A stretch of 64,000 nt of DNA from UBA7672 sp030824255. GTDB taxonomy: Bacteria; Pseudomonadota; Alphaproteobacteria; Caulobacterales; Hyphomonadaceae. Location: positions 3,720,001-3,784,000 of the forward strand of contig OW818686.1 of NCBI GenBank assembly GCA_942493305.1, given 5' to 3'. The notes under the pieces are model-generated. The model worked only from the letters and a program-made list of their open reading frames with translations. It had not been told where the DNA came from and did no database searches. The position numbers and the translations under genes were made by a program. This document shows positions 18,388 to 27,884 of this stretch, in pieces (within the stretch, counting starts at the first letter, position 1; the number at the start of each line of letters is the position of its first letter).

Positions 18388-18639
18388 CTAACGCCTTGGA
18401 ATCATGAAATCCAGCCAGTGCATATGGAGCGCCAGCGCCAGAAGCAAAGTGACGGCCAGCGCGCCGGCTGTGGGGATGATGAATTTCCACATCCAGCGAA
18501 TGCCCTCGGGGGCGGCCCGCTCGGTGCCGGGAATCACCTCGCCTGCCTCATGCTGGCTGCGTGTCCCTGCCGACAGGATCGGCAGGAAGAACAGCCACCA
18601 GGCGCCGACAAAGACGACGATACCTTCAAAAATGCCCAT
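18388..18639 (-). CDS. DUF1467 small membrane protein
   Basis: This 83-residue protein has two predicted membrane helices: residues 4-22 (FEGIVVFVGAWWLFFLPI) and about 53-72. The opening GIFEGIVVFVGAWWLFFLP and the central polar loop match the DUF1467 family, which is found almost only in alphaproteobacteria and usually sits between mce and proS, as here. No function is known. Confidence 0.85.
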   Translation of the reverse strand: MGIFEGIVVFVGAWWLFFLPILSAGTRSQHEAGEVIPGTERAAPEGIRWMWKFIIPTAGALAVTLLLALALHMHWLDFMIPRR

Positions 18640-18648
18640 GGGCCGAGA

Positions 18649-19068
18649 CTAGTGATGGTCTTTCGGAGTTTCCATGAGCTCGATCAGCACACCGTCGGAA
18701 TCCTTCGGGTGGATGAAGATCACAAGCGTGCCATGCGCCCCGATGCGCGGCTCGCCGAGCACTTTCGCGCCCTTCTTCTCCATGTCCGCCTTGGCTTCAT
18801 GGATATCCGGCACCTCGAAGCAGACATGGTGCTGTCCGCCCTTCGGGTTCTTCTCGAGGAAGTTGATGATGGGCGATTTCTCGCCCAGCGGCTCGATGAT
18901 TTCCAGCTGCGTGTTCGGCAGGTTCACGAAGCCGACGCGAACGCCCTGCGCCGGCATGTCGAACGGCTGCACGAACTCGGTCGCGCCGTAGAGCGTGCGG
19001 TAAGTCTCGAAGGCCTTCTCGATCGATGGCACGGCGATGCCGATATGGTTCAAGCGCCCAATGGTCAT
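18649..19068 (-). CDS. mce: Methylmalonyl-CoA epimerase
   Basis: This 139-residue VOC-fold enzyme interconverts (2R)- and (2S)-methylmalonyl-CoA in propionyl-CoA breakdown. Metal-ligand positions are visible: His in LNHIGIAV, His in GGQHHVCFEV and the terminal Glu in GVLIELMET. Length is typical. It sits 13 bases after the RNase J gene and 9 bases before the DUF1467 gene. Confidence 0.92.
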   Translation of the reverse strand: MTIGRLNHIGIAVPSIEKAFETYRTLYGATEFVQPFDMPAQGVRVGFVNLPNTQLEIIEPLGEKSPIINFLEKNPKGGQHHVCFEVPDIHEAKADMEKKGAKVLGEPRIGAHGTLVIFIHPKDSDGVLIELMETPKDHH

Positions 19069-19081
19069 GAGAACTCCCGGC

Positions 19082-20746
19082 CTAGATTCTATGTATCGTC
19101 ACATCGACAAGCGGGCGCTTGCCGAAATTGGTTTCCGCCGCGCGGCGGATGGCGCGCACCAGCGCCCGCTCGACCTTCTCGTCGTCGTTCAGGTCGTTGC
19201 GCTTGATTGTCTCCAGCGCGTGCTCAGCCGCATTGTCGATAGCCTCAAGGGACTCGTCCGCTGCGCGTCCATCCGGCTCGGAAAAGCCGCGCGCCACGAT
19301 AATCGGCCCGTCTTCCACCCTGCCCTTGGAAATCACGACGCTGACCGTCAGATGGCCGTTGTAGGCAATCTTCTTCCGTTCAGACATGCCGCCCGCCTTG
19401 TCGGACGTGAGCACCTGTCCATCGACGTGCAGGCGCCCCGCGGGCACCTGATCGATGATCTCGGCAGGCCCCGGCGCCAAACGCACGATATCGCCATTGT
19501 CCGGCGTGATTGCCTGCGGCACCTGCAGCGACTTCGCAAAGCGCGCATGTTCCATCACGTGGCGACGCTCGCCGTGGACCGGCACGGCAATTTGCGGCTT
19601 GGCCCACATATACATGCGTCGCAGCTCGTCACGACACGGGTGGCCAGACACGTGAATGTCGAACTGCCTGTCCGTCACCAGCTTGATGTTGCGCTCGGCC
19701 AGCATGTTCTGGATGGCTGAGATCGAACGCTCATTGCCCGGAATGACGCGCGACGAGAAGATAACCGTGTCGTCCGCGCTCAGCTTGACGGACGGATGGT
19801 CGCCCCGCGCGATGCGCGCCAGCGCCGCGTTCGGCTCGCCCTGGCTGCCCGTGCACAGGAACAGCACATTGCGCGGCGGCAGATAGGATGCTGCTTCCGG
19901 CGTGATGAAATCGAATTCCGTTAGCAGGCCAACGGATTGCGCCGCACCGGCAATGCGAACCATCGACCTGCCGAGCAGGCAGATCGAACGGTCATTTGCG
20001 CGCGCGGCTTCACACGCGGATTGAACCCGCGCCACGTTGGACGCAAACGCCGTAATCGCAACGCGGCCCGTCTGTTCCGCGACAGCACGGCGCAGCGCCT
20101 CGCGCGCCATGCCTTCGGAGCCGGCCTCGCCTTCCTCGAACACGTTGGTCGAGTCGCAGACCATGGCGAGGATACCCTCATTGCCAAGCTGCTCGATCTT
20201 AGCCTGGTCGAAGTCTTCGCCGATGATCGGATCAGGATCGATCTTCCAGTCGCCCGTGTGCAGGATCGTGCCGAGCGGCGTGCGGATCGCAAGACCGTTG
20301 GGTTCCGGGATCGAATGCGTCAGCGTGATCATCTCGACCTCGAACGGGCCGAACTGCCGCTTCTCGCGCAACTGCAGGATGTTGACCTTTGCCTCGACGT
20401 CGAGGCCGCGCTCGCGCAGCTTTTCCATGACCAGGTAGGCCGTGAAGGGCGTCGCATAGATAGGCGCGCGAAGCTTCGGCCACAGCCAGGCGATAGCGCC
20501 AATATGGTCTTCGTGAGCGTGGGTGAGGATGATCGCCTCGATATCCTCGGCGTACGTCTCGAGGTAAGTCGGATCGGGCATGATCAGGTCGACGCCTGGC
20601 GTCGTGTCATCGCCGAACGTCACGCCGACATCGACGACGATCCAGCGCCGGTTGTCCGCCGGGCCGTAACCATACGCGTTCAGGTTCATCCCGATTTCGC
20701 GACAGCCACCCAGCGGCGCGAAAACAAGCTCGTCGCCTTTTGTCAT
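19082..20746 (-). CDS. rnj: Ribonuclease J
   Basis: This 554-residue metallo-beta-lactamase/beta-CASP nuclease carries the zinc motif HAHEDH, the GDWKIDPDP region, and beta-CASP motifs around the CTGSQGEPNAAL segment and HVSGH. The C-terminal domain is complete. RNase J has 5'-exonuclease and endonuclease activity in mRNA decay and rRNA maturation. The ATG overlaps the coaX stop (ATGA), suggesting coupled translation. Confidence 0.95.
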   Translation of the reverse strand: MTKGDELVFAPLGGCREIGMNLNAYGYGPADNRRWIVVDVGVTFGDDTTPGVDLIMPDPTYLETYAEDIEAIILTHAHEDHIGAIAWLWPKLRAPIYATPFTAYLVMEKLRERGLDVEAKVNILQLREKRQFGPFEVEMITLTHSIPEPNGLAIRTPLGTILHTGDWKIDPDPIIGEDFDQAKIEQLGNEGILAMVCDSTNVFEEGEAGSEGMAREALRRAVAEQTGRVAITAFASNVARVQSACEAARANDRSICLLGRSMVRIAGAAQSVGLLTEFDFITPEAASYLPPRNVLFLCTGSQGEPNAALARIARGDHPSVKLSADDTVIFSSRVIPGNERSISAIQNMLAERNIKLVTDRQFDIHVSGHPCRDELRRMYMWAKPQIAVPVHGERRHVMEHARFAKSLQVPQAITPDNGDIVRLAPGPAEIIDQVPAGRLHVDGQVLTSDKAGGMSERKKIAYNGHLTVSVVISKGRVEDGPIIVARGFSEPDGRAADESLEAIDNAAEHALETIKRNDLNDDEKVERALVRAIRRAAETNFGKRPLVDVTIHRI

Positions 20747-21531
20747 TTAAGTTCTTTGGCCGCCTGGTTGATGTTGCGCTCGTAGAGAATGCGCAGACCT
20801 TTGATGGTGATATCGCCGTCGAAGTGATCGATTTTGGTCGCAGCGCCTTCGAACAGGGATGCGACGCCGCCGGTGGCGATGGCTGTCATCGGTTGGCCGT
20901 ACTCGGCCTTGATCCGTTCCACAAGCCCGTCGATCAGGTCGATATACCCCCAGAACACGCCGGATTGCATAGCCGTAACCGTATCCTTGCCTATCACCTG
21001 CGACGGCTTCTGGATCGCCACGCGGGGCAGTTTCGCCGCCGCTTCGTGCAGCGCCTTCATCGAAAGGTTGATACCCGGCGCGATAATGCCGCCCTCAAAG
21101 GCCCCATCCGCCCCCACGATATCGAACGTCGTCGCCGTTCCGCTGTCGATCACGATCAGCGGCCCTTCATAAAGCGCATGGGCCCCTACCGCGTTGACCA
21201 GCCTGTCCGCGCCGACTTCGCTGGGCTTGGGCACGTTCACAGGCACGCCCAGCTCGACATTCTCACCGATCACGAACGGTTCCACGTTCAGATAGCGCCG
21301 CGCAAAGTTGCGCTGGTTGAACAACGACTGCGGAACCACAGTGGAGATGATGCAATCGTCGATCTGGGAGAGGTCCAGCCCGTTGATCTTCATCAAGGTG
21401 GAGAGCCAGACAGCATAATCGTCCGCCGTCTTGGTCATGTCGGTGGAAGAGCGCCACTGGGCCCGCCAGGTCGTCCCGTCATGAACGGCGAACAGCGTGT
21501 TCGTGTTGCCTGTATCGATTGCCAGCAGCAT
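20743..21531 (-). CDS. coaX: Type III pantothenate kinase CoaX
   Basis: CoaX phosphorylates pantothenate in the first step of coenzyme A synthesis. The 262-residue protein starts MLLAIDTGNTNTLFAVHDG, the ASKHA phosphate loop of this family, and contains GADRLVNAVGAHALY and DSGTATTFDIVGADGAFEGG. Length is standard. It lies between birA and rnj, a common alphaproteobacterial arrangement. Confidence 0.96.
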   Translation of the reverse strand: MLLAIDTGNTNTLFAVHDGTTWRAQWRSSTDMTKTADDYAVWLSTLMKINGLDLSQIDDCIISTVVPQSLFNQRNFARRYLNVEPFVIGENVELGVPVNVPKPSEVGADRLVNAVGAHALYEGPLIVIDSGTATTFDIVGADGAFEGGIIAPGINLSMKALHEAAAKLPRVAIQKPSQVIGKDTVTAMQSGVFWGYIDLIDGLVERIKAEYGQPMTAIATGGVASLFEGAATKIDHFDGDITIKGLRILYERNINQAAKELK

Positions 21532-21554
21532 GAGCGGCTCCTTGCAGACTGGAC

Positions 21555-22295
21555 CTAGGTTTTTACTGACATTTCGCCAGCGCGCACATGGGTGACCGAT
21601 CCGTCTTCCTGCTGCAACAGCAGCGCGCCATCGTCCGCCAGGCCGGTCATGACCCCCTTTACGCCATTCACCTCGACCGCCGCGCCAAGATACGCCGCGC
21701 GGGCGAGCCAGGCGTCCCGCGTGGGTCCGAAGCCTTCGGTCATCAAGCTGTGCAGCCGCGCACGGAAAGCGAGGTCCAGCGCCGCCAGAACCTTCGGGGC
21801 GGTCAGCCCCTGCCCGCCGGGCAGATCTGCCAGGCAGGCCGTCCGGCGGTCATCCCGCTCCGGCGCGACTTCCACGTTTACCCCGAAACCCGCCGCCATC
21901 CAGAGCCTGCCGTGCAGCGTGCCCGTCTCGATCAGGATGCCGCAGAGCTTGTCGCCCCCCGCCAGCACGTCATTCGGCCATTTTAGCTTCAGCGTGGCGG
22001 TATCCACCCCACACACCCCCGCCGCCTCCACCACCGCCACCCCAGCGGCAAAGGGAGACAACGTGGCCGCAATGACCGTCCCGGGATAGGCGAAGAGCGC
22101 CGTCCCAAAGAGGTTGCCCTTGGGCGACGTCCACTGCCGGCCGAGTCTGCCGCGCCCGGCTGTCTGTCTTTCTGTGACGAGCCAGTTCGGCCCCGTATCG
22201 CCAGCGGCGGCGCGGCGGCGCGCTTCCTCATTGGTTGAATCGATCTCGTCGAACCGGATCACGGGCCAGGCGCTCGAAAGGAGCTCCAGCGTCAT
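21555..22295 (-). CDS. birA: Biotin--[acetyl-CoA-carboxylase] ligase
   Basis: BirA attaches biotin to carboxylase carrier domains. The 246-residue protein has the catalytic loop GRGRLGRQW, the segment LKWPNDVLAGGDKLCGILIE and a small C-terminal domain. It lacks the N-terminal helix-turn-helix of E. coli BirA, so it should be a ligase only and not a biotin-operon repressor. It begins five bases after nuoN and may be cotranscribed with it. Confidence 0.94.
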   Translation of the reverse strand: MTLELLSSAWPVIRFDEIDSTNEEARRRAAAGDTGPNWLVTERQTAGRGRLGRQWTSPKGNLFGTALFAYPGTVIAATLSPFAAGVAVVEAAGVCGVDTATLKLKWPNDVLAGGDKLCGILIETGTLHGRLWMAAGFGVNVEVAPERDDRRTACLADLPGGQGLTAPKVLAALDLAFRARLHSLMTEGFGPTRDAWLARAAYLGAAVEVNGVKGVMTGLADDGALLLQQEDGSVTHVRAGEMSVKT

Positions 22296-22300
22296 CCGCC

Positions 22301-23746
22301 TCAGCCGCCAGCCGCGCGCGCGGCCATTTCGAGCAGGAACTGGATCGCAATCGTGAGGACAGGGAACATCAGAAGCGCCGTGACAGCGACGATCGCGCCG
22401 ATCGAGAAGTCGGTTTTGTCCATCGGTTCACCGGCAGGCTTCATGAACATCGCCCACACCAGACGCAGATAGTAGCCGAGCGACACCACGCTCGCCACGC
22501 AACCAACGATAACGAGCCACAGCAGGCCGCCTTCGATACCGGCGGTGAACACCTGCAGCTTGCCCCAGAAACCTGCCGCAGGCGGGATACCCGCCACCGA
22601 AAAGATCAGGACGAGGAGACCCAACGCGATGCCCGGCTTCGTCTTGGCGAGGCCGTTGAGATCCGAAATCTGGTCGATAGCCTTGCCGCCGCGGCGCAGG
22701 GCAAGCACGCCGCCGAACAGGCCTAGCGTCGCAACGACATACAGCGTCATGTAAACCAGAACAGACGCCGCGCCGATGTCCGCGCCCGCAGCAATGCCGA
22801 TCAGCGCAAAGCCCACATTCGAGATCGAGGAGTATGCAAGGATCCGCTTGATGCTGTTCTGCATCAGCGCGCCAAACGCGCCGATCAGCATGGAAAGCGC
22901 GGCGATGATGGCGATGATCTGCTGCCAGGAAGTCTCGTGCGTTCCGAACGCCGTGAACAGCACATGCGCCAGCAGGCCAACCGCCGCGATCTTCGGCGCA
23001 GTCGAGAAGAACGCCACCACGGGGGCCGGAGCGCCTTCGTAAACGTCCGGCGTCCAGATGTGGAACGGCGCGGCCGAAGCCTTGAACGCAAGACCGCAGA
23101 TCAAGAAGACGAGGCCGAACACAAGACCGACCGACGTCGGCGCAGCTGCAATAGCCGCATACCCCGTGCCGCCCGAGAAGCCATAGATGAGCGCCGAACC
23201 ATAAAGCAGCAGGCCCGAAGCCAGCGCGCCCAGCACGAAATACTTCAGGCCTGCTTCCGCAGACTTCACGCTGTCGCGCTTGAACGCGGCCAGCACGTAG
23301 GACGACAGGCTCAGCGTCTCGATGCCGACATAGAGCGTCATGAGGTCGTTGGCAGACAGCATCATGCCAGCGCCCAGCGAACCGAACGTCACCAGCAGAG
23401 GATACTCATACCGCTCCATCTGCGCTGTCTTCAGGAAGCCGCCTGACATGAACAGCGCCAGCGCCGCGAGCGAATACGTCACGCCCTTGGCGAACAGCGT
23501 GAACAGCGTCGCGCGATACAGACCTTCCGGCGCGAGCTCAGCGCTAGCAAACGCAGCCACGGCCTCGCCCTTGCCGAACTGCCAGAACGACGACGCCGCA
23601 GCGACCGCAAGCGCAAGCGCCGCCAGCAGCCTCAGCAGGCCGGAGATGCGGTCGCCTCCGATGGCGCCGATCAGCAGGCCCGCAAGGCCGAAGCCCGCGA
23701 GGATCGCCTCGGGAAGAGCGTTGGAGATGTCAGCCAGGAAATCCAT
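22301..23746 (-). CDS. nuoN: NADH-quinone oxidoreductase subunit N
   Basis: This 481-residue membrane subunit is one of three antiporter-like proton channels of complex I. About 14 hydrophobic helices are visible, with the antiporter core around GLKYFVLGALASGLLLYGSA and FKRDSVKSAEAG. It is the last nuo gene in transcription order, 9 bases after nuoM, and precedes birA by five bases. Confidence 0.96.
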   Translation of the reverse strand: MDFLADISNALPEAILAGFGLAGLLIGAIGGDRISGLLRLLAALALAVAAASSFWQFGKGEAVAAFASAELAPEGLYRATLFTLFAKGVTYSLAALALFMSGGFLKTAQMERYEYPLLVTFGSLGAGMMLSANDLMTLYVGIETLSLSSYVLAAFKRDSVKSAEAGLKYFVLGALASGLLLYGSALIYGFSGGTGYAAIAAAPTSVGLVFGLVFLICGLAFKASAAPFHIWTPDVYEGAPAPVVAFFSTAPKIAAVGLLAHVLFTAFGTHETSWQQIIAIIAALSMLIGAFGALMQNSIKRILAYSSISNVGFALIGIAAGADIGAASVLVYMTLYVVATLGLFGGVLALRRGGKAIDQISDLNGLAKTKPGIALGLLVLIFSVAGIPPAAGFWGKLQVFTAGIEGGLLWLVIVGCVASVVSLGYYLRLVWAMFMKPAGEPMDKTDFSIGAIVAVTALLMFPVLTIAIQFLLEMAARAAGG

Positions 23747-23755
23747 GACGTGTCC

Positions 23756-25255
23756 CTACTGCCCGATCATCCGCAGCACTTCTGTGGTCGACGTCTCCGT
23801 GAGGTCGAACACGATGCTGGGGAAGACGCCAAGGCCGAGCGCAAAGATCGCCAGCAGGCCGAGGATGAAGAATTCAAGTGCGGTGACATCCTTGATGTCG
23901 AACAGCTTCTCGTTGGTCATCTCGCCGAACACCGTGCGGCGATAGAGGGTAAGCATGTAGACCGCAGAGAAGATGACGCCGAGCGCCGCGCCAGCCGCCG
24001 CCCACGTGTTGGCCTGGAATGCGCCGACCATCGTCAGGATCTCGCCGACGAATCCGCTGGTGCCCGGCAGACCTACGTTGGCCATCGAGAACAGCATGAA
24101 CAGCGCCGCATAGACCGGCATCCGGTGAACAAGGCCGCCGTAGAACGAAATCTCGCGGGTGTGCATCCGGTCGTAGATCACGCCAACGCAGAAGAAGAGC
24201 GCGCCTGAGATCACGCCGTGGCTGATCATCTGGAAGATCGCGCCCTGGATGCCCGCCTCGTTGAACGAGAAGATACCCAGCGTCACGAAGCCCATGTGCG
24301 CGACTGACGAGTAGGCCACCAGCTTCTTGATGTCGGTCTGGCGGAAGGCGACGAGCGACGCGTAAACGATCGCGATAACCGACAGCGCAAACATCAGCGG
24401 CTGGAACAACAGCGACGCTTCCGGGAACATCGGCAGCGAGAAACGCAGGAAGCCGTAGCCGCCCATCTTCAACAGCACGGCCGCCAGCACAACCGAGCCC
24501 GCTGTAGGCGCCTCGACGTGCGCATCGGGCAGCCAGGTGTGAACCGGCCACATCGGCAGCTTCACAGCGAAGGAAGCGAAGAACGCCAGCCACAGCCAGG
24601 TCTGAACCTCCGGGGGGAACAGCAGCGCCCCGGTTTCCGGATGCAAGCCAGCTTGCAGCGTCGGCACGTCGGTAGTGCCCGCGACGATGGACATGTAGAC
24701 CAGCGCGGCCAGCAGCAGCAGCGAACCGAGCAGCGTGTAGAGGAAGAACTTGAACGAGGCGTACAGCCGGTTCTTGCCGCCCCAGATGCCGATCATCAGG
24801 AACATCGGGATCAGGCCGCCCTCGAACAGCACGTAGAACAGCACGAGATCGAGCGCGCAGAACACGCCGATCATCAGCGTCTCGAGCACGAGGAAGCAGA
24901 TCATGTACTCGCCAAGGCGATCCTCGATCGACTTGATCGACTGCAGGATGCAAAGCGGCATCAGCGCCGTGGTAAGCACCACCAGAGAGATCGCCAGACC
25001 GTCAACGCCCAGCTTGTAGGACGACCCGCCAAACCACGGCGCATAGTCGACCAGCTGATAGCCAACCTTCGACGCATCGAACTGGCTGAGCGCAATCAGC
25101 GACACAACCAGCGTCGCCAGCGTCGCCAGCACGGCGATAATTTTCGACGCGGCGGAAGCTGCGTTCGCGCCGGCGGTCACGCGCACCGCCACGATGAGCA
25201 GCGCGCCAATCAGCGGCAGGAAAGTGGTTGCGGTAAGGAGCATGGGCCCGGTCAT
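23756..25255 (-). CDS. nuoM: NADH-quinone oxidoreductase subunit M
   Basis: This 499-residue antiporter-like subunit of complex I has about 14 membrane helices. The conserved FFEGGLIPMFLMIGIWGG-like stretch (here LFEGGLIPMFLMIGIWGG) contains the functional Glu, and the central VKLPMWPVHTWLPDAHVEAP block with Lys and His is intact. It starts three bases after the nuoL stop. Confidence 0.97.
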   Translation of the reverse strand: MTGPMLLTATTFLPLIGALLIVAVRVTAGANAASAASKIIAVLATLATLVVSLIALSQFDASKVGYQLVDYAPWFGGSSYKLGVDGLAISLVVLTTALMPLCILQSIKSIEDRLGEYMICFLVLETLMIGVFCALDLVLFYVLFEGGLIPMFLMIGIWGGKNRLYASFKFFLYTLLGSLLLLAALVYMSIVAGTTDVPTLQAGLHPETGALLFPPEVQTWLWLAFFASFAVKLPMWPVHTWLPDAHVEAPTAGSVVLAAVLLKMGGYGFLRFSLPMFPEASLLFQPLMFALSVIAIVYASLVAFRQTDIKKLVAYSSVAHMGFVTLGIFSFNEAGIQGAIFQMISHGVISGALFFCVGVIYDRMHTREISFYGGLVHRMPVYAALFMLFSMANVGLPGTSGFVGEILTMVGAFQANTWAAAGAALGVIFSAVYMLTLYRRTVFGEMTNEKLFDIKDVTALEFFILGLLAIFALGLGVFPSIVFDLTETSTTEVLRMIGQ

Positions 25256-25258
25256 GCG

Positions 25259-27553
25259 TCAGCGCCCCTGACCAACAAGAATGAACGCTGCAAAAACCAC
25301 TGCCGACAGCAGGATCACGAGCGCATAGTGGAAGATGTAGCCGGTGTGCAGCTTCGAAAGCCCGCCAGCGCCGGCCTTCGCCGTCGCCGTCACGCCGTCA
25401 GGTCCGAGCCCGTCGATGATCTTCTTGTCCCCGACCTTCCAGAACAGGTCGCCGAGGGCGGCGGTGCCTTTCACGAAGACGAAGTTGTAGATCTCGTCGA
25501 AGTACCATTTGTGCGACAGGAACGAGTGCATCGGCCCACCATTCTGCGCCATCCGACGCGGCACACTCGGCGCCATCAGGTAGAAGATCACCGCGCCAAT
25601 CAGGCCTGTCATCGTCACGATGAACGGTGCCCAGACGACCCAGGCCGGCAGCTCATGGTGTGCCTCGGCATGTGCGCCATCAGCCGGCGCGGCATGCTCG
25701 TCAGCCGCAACCGCGCCATGAGCTTCCTCCGCAGCCGAAGCCGCAGCATTCGACATGGCAGGCGCATGCGCCTCAGCCGGGGCATGACCTTCGGTCGTCG
25801 CTTCGCCATACGGGTGGATGCCGTGCGGACCATAGAGCGGATCAGCCTCGCGAACGATCGCTCCATTCCAGTAGTCGTCAGCGTATTTCGTCAGGAAGAA
25901 CGGCTTGAACATCACGCCCGCGAAGACGGCGCCAACCGCAAGGATCGCCAGAGGCGCGATCATGATCAGCGGGGACTCGTGCGCCGGCGCGCGGCCGTCT
26001 TTCGGCTTTGCATGCGCGTGGTCATGCCCGTGATCGTCGTGATGACCGTGGTCATCGTGATGCGCATGCGGGTTCGGGCGATACTTGCCCTCGAACGTCA
26101 TGAACATCAGACGCCAGGAGTAGAAGCTCGTCAGCAGCGCAGCCGCAATCGAGCACCAGAAGGCAAACGGGCCGAACGCATCGCTCGAGGCGTAGGCGCT
26201 CTCGATGATGGCATCCTTCGAGAAGAAGCCCGCGAAGCCGATATCCGTGCCCGGGATGCCGAAGCCGATCAGCGCCAGCGTGCCCACCAGCATCATCGCC
26301 CAGGTGAACATCATCGGTTGGCGCACGCCACCCATGTAACGCATGTCCTGCTCATGGTGCATGCCGTGAATGACGGAGCCCGCGCCGAGGAACAGCAGCG
26401 CCTTGAAGAAGGCGTGCGTGAACAGGTGGAACATCGCCGCGCCATAGGCGCCAACGCCAGCAGCGAAGAACATGTAGCCCAGCTGCGAGCAGGTTGAGTA
26501 CGCAACCACGCGTTTGATGTCGTTCTGCGCCAGACCAACTGTCGCCGCGAACAGGCAGGTCGTCGCCCCCACAACCGTGATCATGTTGGAGGCGACTTCC
26601 GTCTCCACATAGAGCGGCGAAGAGCGGCAGACGAGGAACACGCCCGCCGTCACCATCGTCGCGGCATGGATCAGCGCCGACACCGGGGTCGGGCCTTCCA
26701 TCGCGTCCGGCAGCCATGTGTGCAGGAAGAACTGGGCCGATTTACCCATCGCGCCGATGAACAGCAGGATGCCCGCGATCTCCAGTCCCCAGACATGGAA
26801 ATTCAGGAAGTCGATCGTGACCTCCTGGATCGGAACAGCCACGGCCGTGCCGACAACTTGCACCGGCGCATTGTTCGCGATCACCGAGAATACCGTGTCG
26901 AACTTCAGCGACGAGAATTCCGTGATGCCGTAGGCGGCGTAGTCCACGCCCGCCGCTGGCTGGATCATGAACACCACCGCCATGATGCCGAGCGCAAAGC
27001 CGAAGTCGCCCACGCGGTTGACGACGAACGCCTTGATCGCCGCAGCGTTGGCCGATGCTTTCTTGTACCAGAAACCGATCAGCAGGTAGGACGCGAGCCC
27101 CACGCCTTCCCAGCCGAAGAACAGCTGGATGAAGTTGTCCGCCGTCACCAGCATCAGCATGGCAAAGGTGAACAGCGACAGATACGCGAAGAAACGCGCG
27201 CGATGCGGGTCCTCGGCCATGTAGCCGATCGAATAGATGTGCACGAGCGCCGAGACGCTGGTCACCACGAACAGCATGGTGATCGACAGGCTGTCCAGCT
27301 TGATGGCCCAGTCGGCGATGAACGTGCCGACATCGAACCAGCGCGACAGCACGATCGTCTGGGAGACGCCGGCATGGCCGAACGCCTGGCTGAAGAACAG
27401 GTAGCCCGAGAGCGCGGCCGCGCCGACAACCAGCGCGGTGGTGATCGTCATCGCGCCCTTGTCGCCAAGGAAGCGTTGGCCAAGGCCGGAGATCGCCGCG
27501 GCGATGCCGGGCGCCAGCACGATGAAGATTGCTGCGTATTCCTGGAAGGTCAC
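25259..27553 (-). CDS. nuoL: NADH-quinone oxidoreductase subunit L with His-rich insertion
   Basis: NuoL is the distal antiporter-like subunit with the long lateral helix. This one has 764 residues, longer than the usual 610-700. The core is complete: EGVGLASYLLIGFWY and SAQFFLHTWLPDAMEGPTPV are present. The extra length is a hydrophilic region carrying a histidine cluster (HAHHDDHGHHDDHGHDHAHA, near 26011-26070) and a second Ala/Glu/His-rich stretch (25645-25775) between C-terminal helices. It starts with GTG at 27553. Confidence 0.96.
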   Translation of the reverse strand: MTFQEYAAIFIVLAPGIAAAISGLGQRFLGDKGAMTITTALVVGAAALSGYLFFSQAFGHAGVSQTIVLSRWFDVGTFIADWAIKLDSLSITMLFVVTSVSALVHIYSIGYMAEDPHRARFFAYLSLFTFAMLMLVTADNFIQLFFGWEGVGLASYLLIGFWYKKASANAAAIKAFVVNRVGDFGFALGIMAVVFMIQPAAGVDYAAYGITEFSSLKFDTVFSVIANNAPVQVVGTAVAVPIQEVTIDFLNFHVWGLEIAGILLFIGAMGKSAQFFLHTWLPDAMEGPTPVSALIHAATMVTAGVFLVCRSSPLYVETEVASNMITVVGATTCLFAATVGLAQNDIKRVVAYSTCSQLGYMFFAAGVGAYGAAMFHLFTHAFFKALLFLGAGSVIHGMHHEQDMRYMGGVRQPMMFTWAMMLVGTLALIGFGIPGTDIGFAGFFSKDAIIESAYASSDAFGPFAFWCSIAAALLTSFYSWRLMFMTFEGKYRPNPHAHHDDHGHHDDHGHDHAHAKPKDGRAPAHESPLIMIAPLAILAVGAVFAGVMFKPFFLTKYADDYWNGAIVREADPLYGPHGIHPYGEATTEGHAPAEAHAPAMSNAAASAAEEAHGAVAADEHAAPADGAHAEAHHELPAWVVWAPFIVTMTGLIGAVIFYLMAPSVPRRMAQNGGPMHSFLSHKWYFDEIYNFVFVKGTAALGDLFWKVGDKKIIDGLGPDGVTATAKAGAGGLSKLHTGYIFHYALVILLSAVVFAAFILVGQGR

Positions 27554-27564
27554 GCCTTGTCCCC

Positions 27565-27882
27565 TTAACCGCGCAGCACGTTCACATCCTCAACCGCGAT
27601 CTCGCCACGGTTGCGGAAGTAGACGACCAGAATGGCAAGACCCACCGCCGCCTCTGCGGCGGCCACGGTCAGCACCAGCATGGCGAAGACCTGGCCCATG
27701 ATGGTGCCGTTGAAGACCGAAAACGCCACCAGGTTGATGTTCACCGAGAGCAGGATGAGCTCGATCGACATCAGGATGACGATGATGTTCTTGCGGTTCA
27801 CGAAGATGCCGAACACGCCGATCGTGAACAGCGCCGCCGAGACAGCGAGATAGTGGCCGAGGGTGAGTTCCGCGCCTGCCAT
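27565..27882 (-). CDS. nuoK: NADH-quinone oxidoreductase subunit K
   Basis: This 105-residue, three-helix subunit of complex I is of standard length. The conserved membrane glutamates are visible in SIELILLSVNINLVAF and AAAEAAVGLAILV. It begins two bases after nuoJ and precedes nuoL. Confidence 0.96.
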   Translation of the reverse strand: MAGAELTLGHYLAVSAALFTIGVFGIFVNRKNIIVILMSIELILLSVNINLVAFSVFNGTIMGQVFAMLVLTVAAAEAAVGLAILVVYFRNRGEIAVEDVNVLRG

Positions 27883-27884
27883 GA

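Noticed and set aside
24518..26497. 659-codon plus-strand frame opposite nuoM and nuoL
   Set aside because: Arg/His/Gln-rich sequence typical of antisense frames; the opposite strand is clearly nuoM and nuoL.
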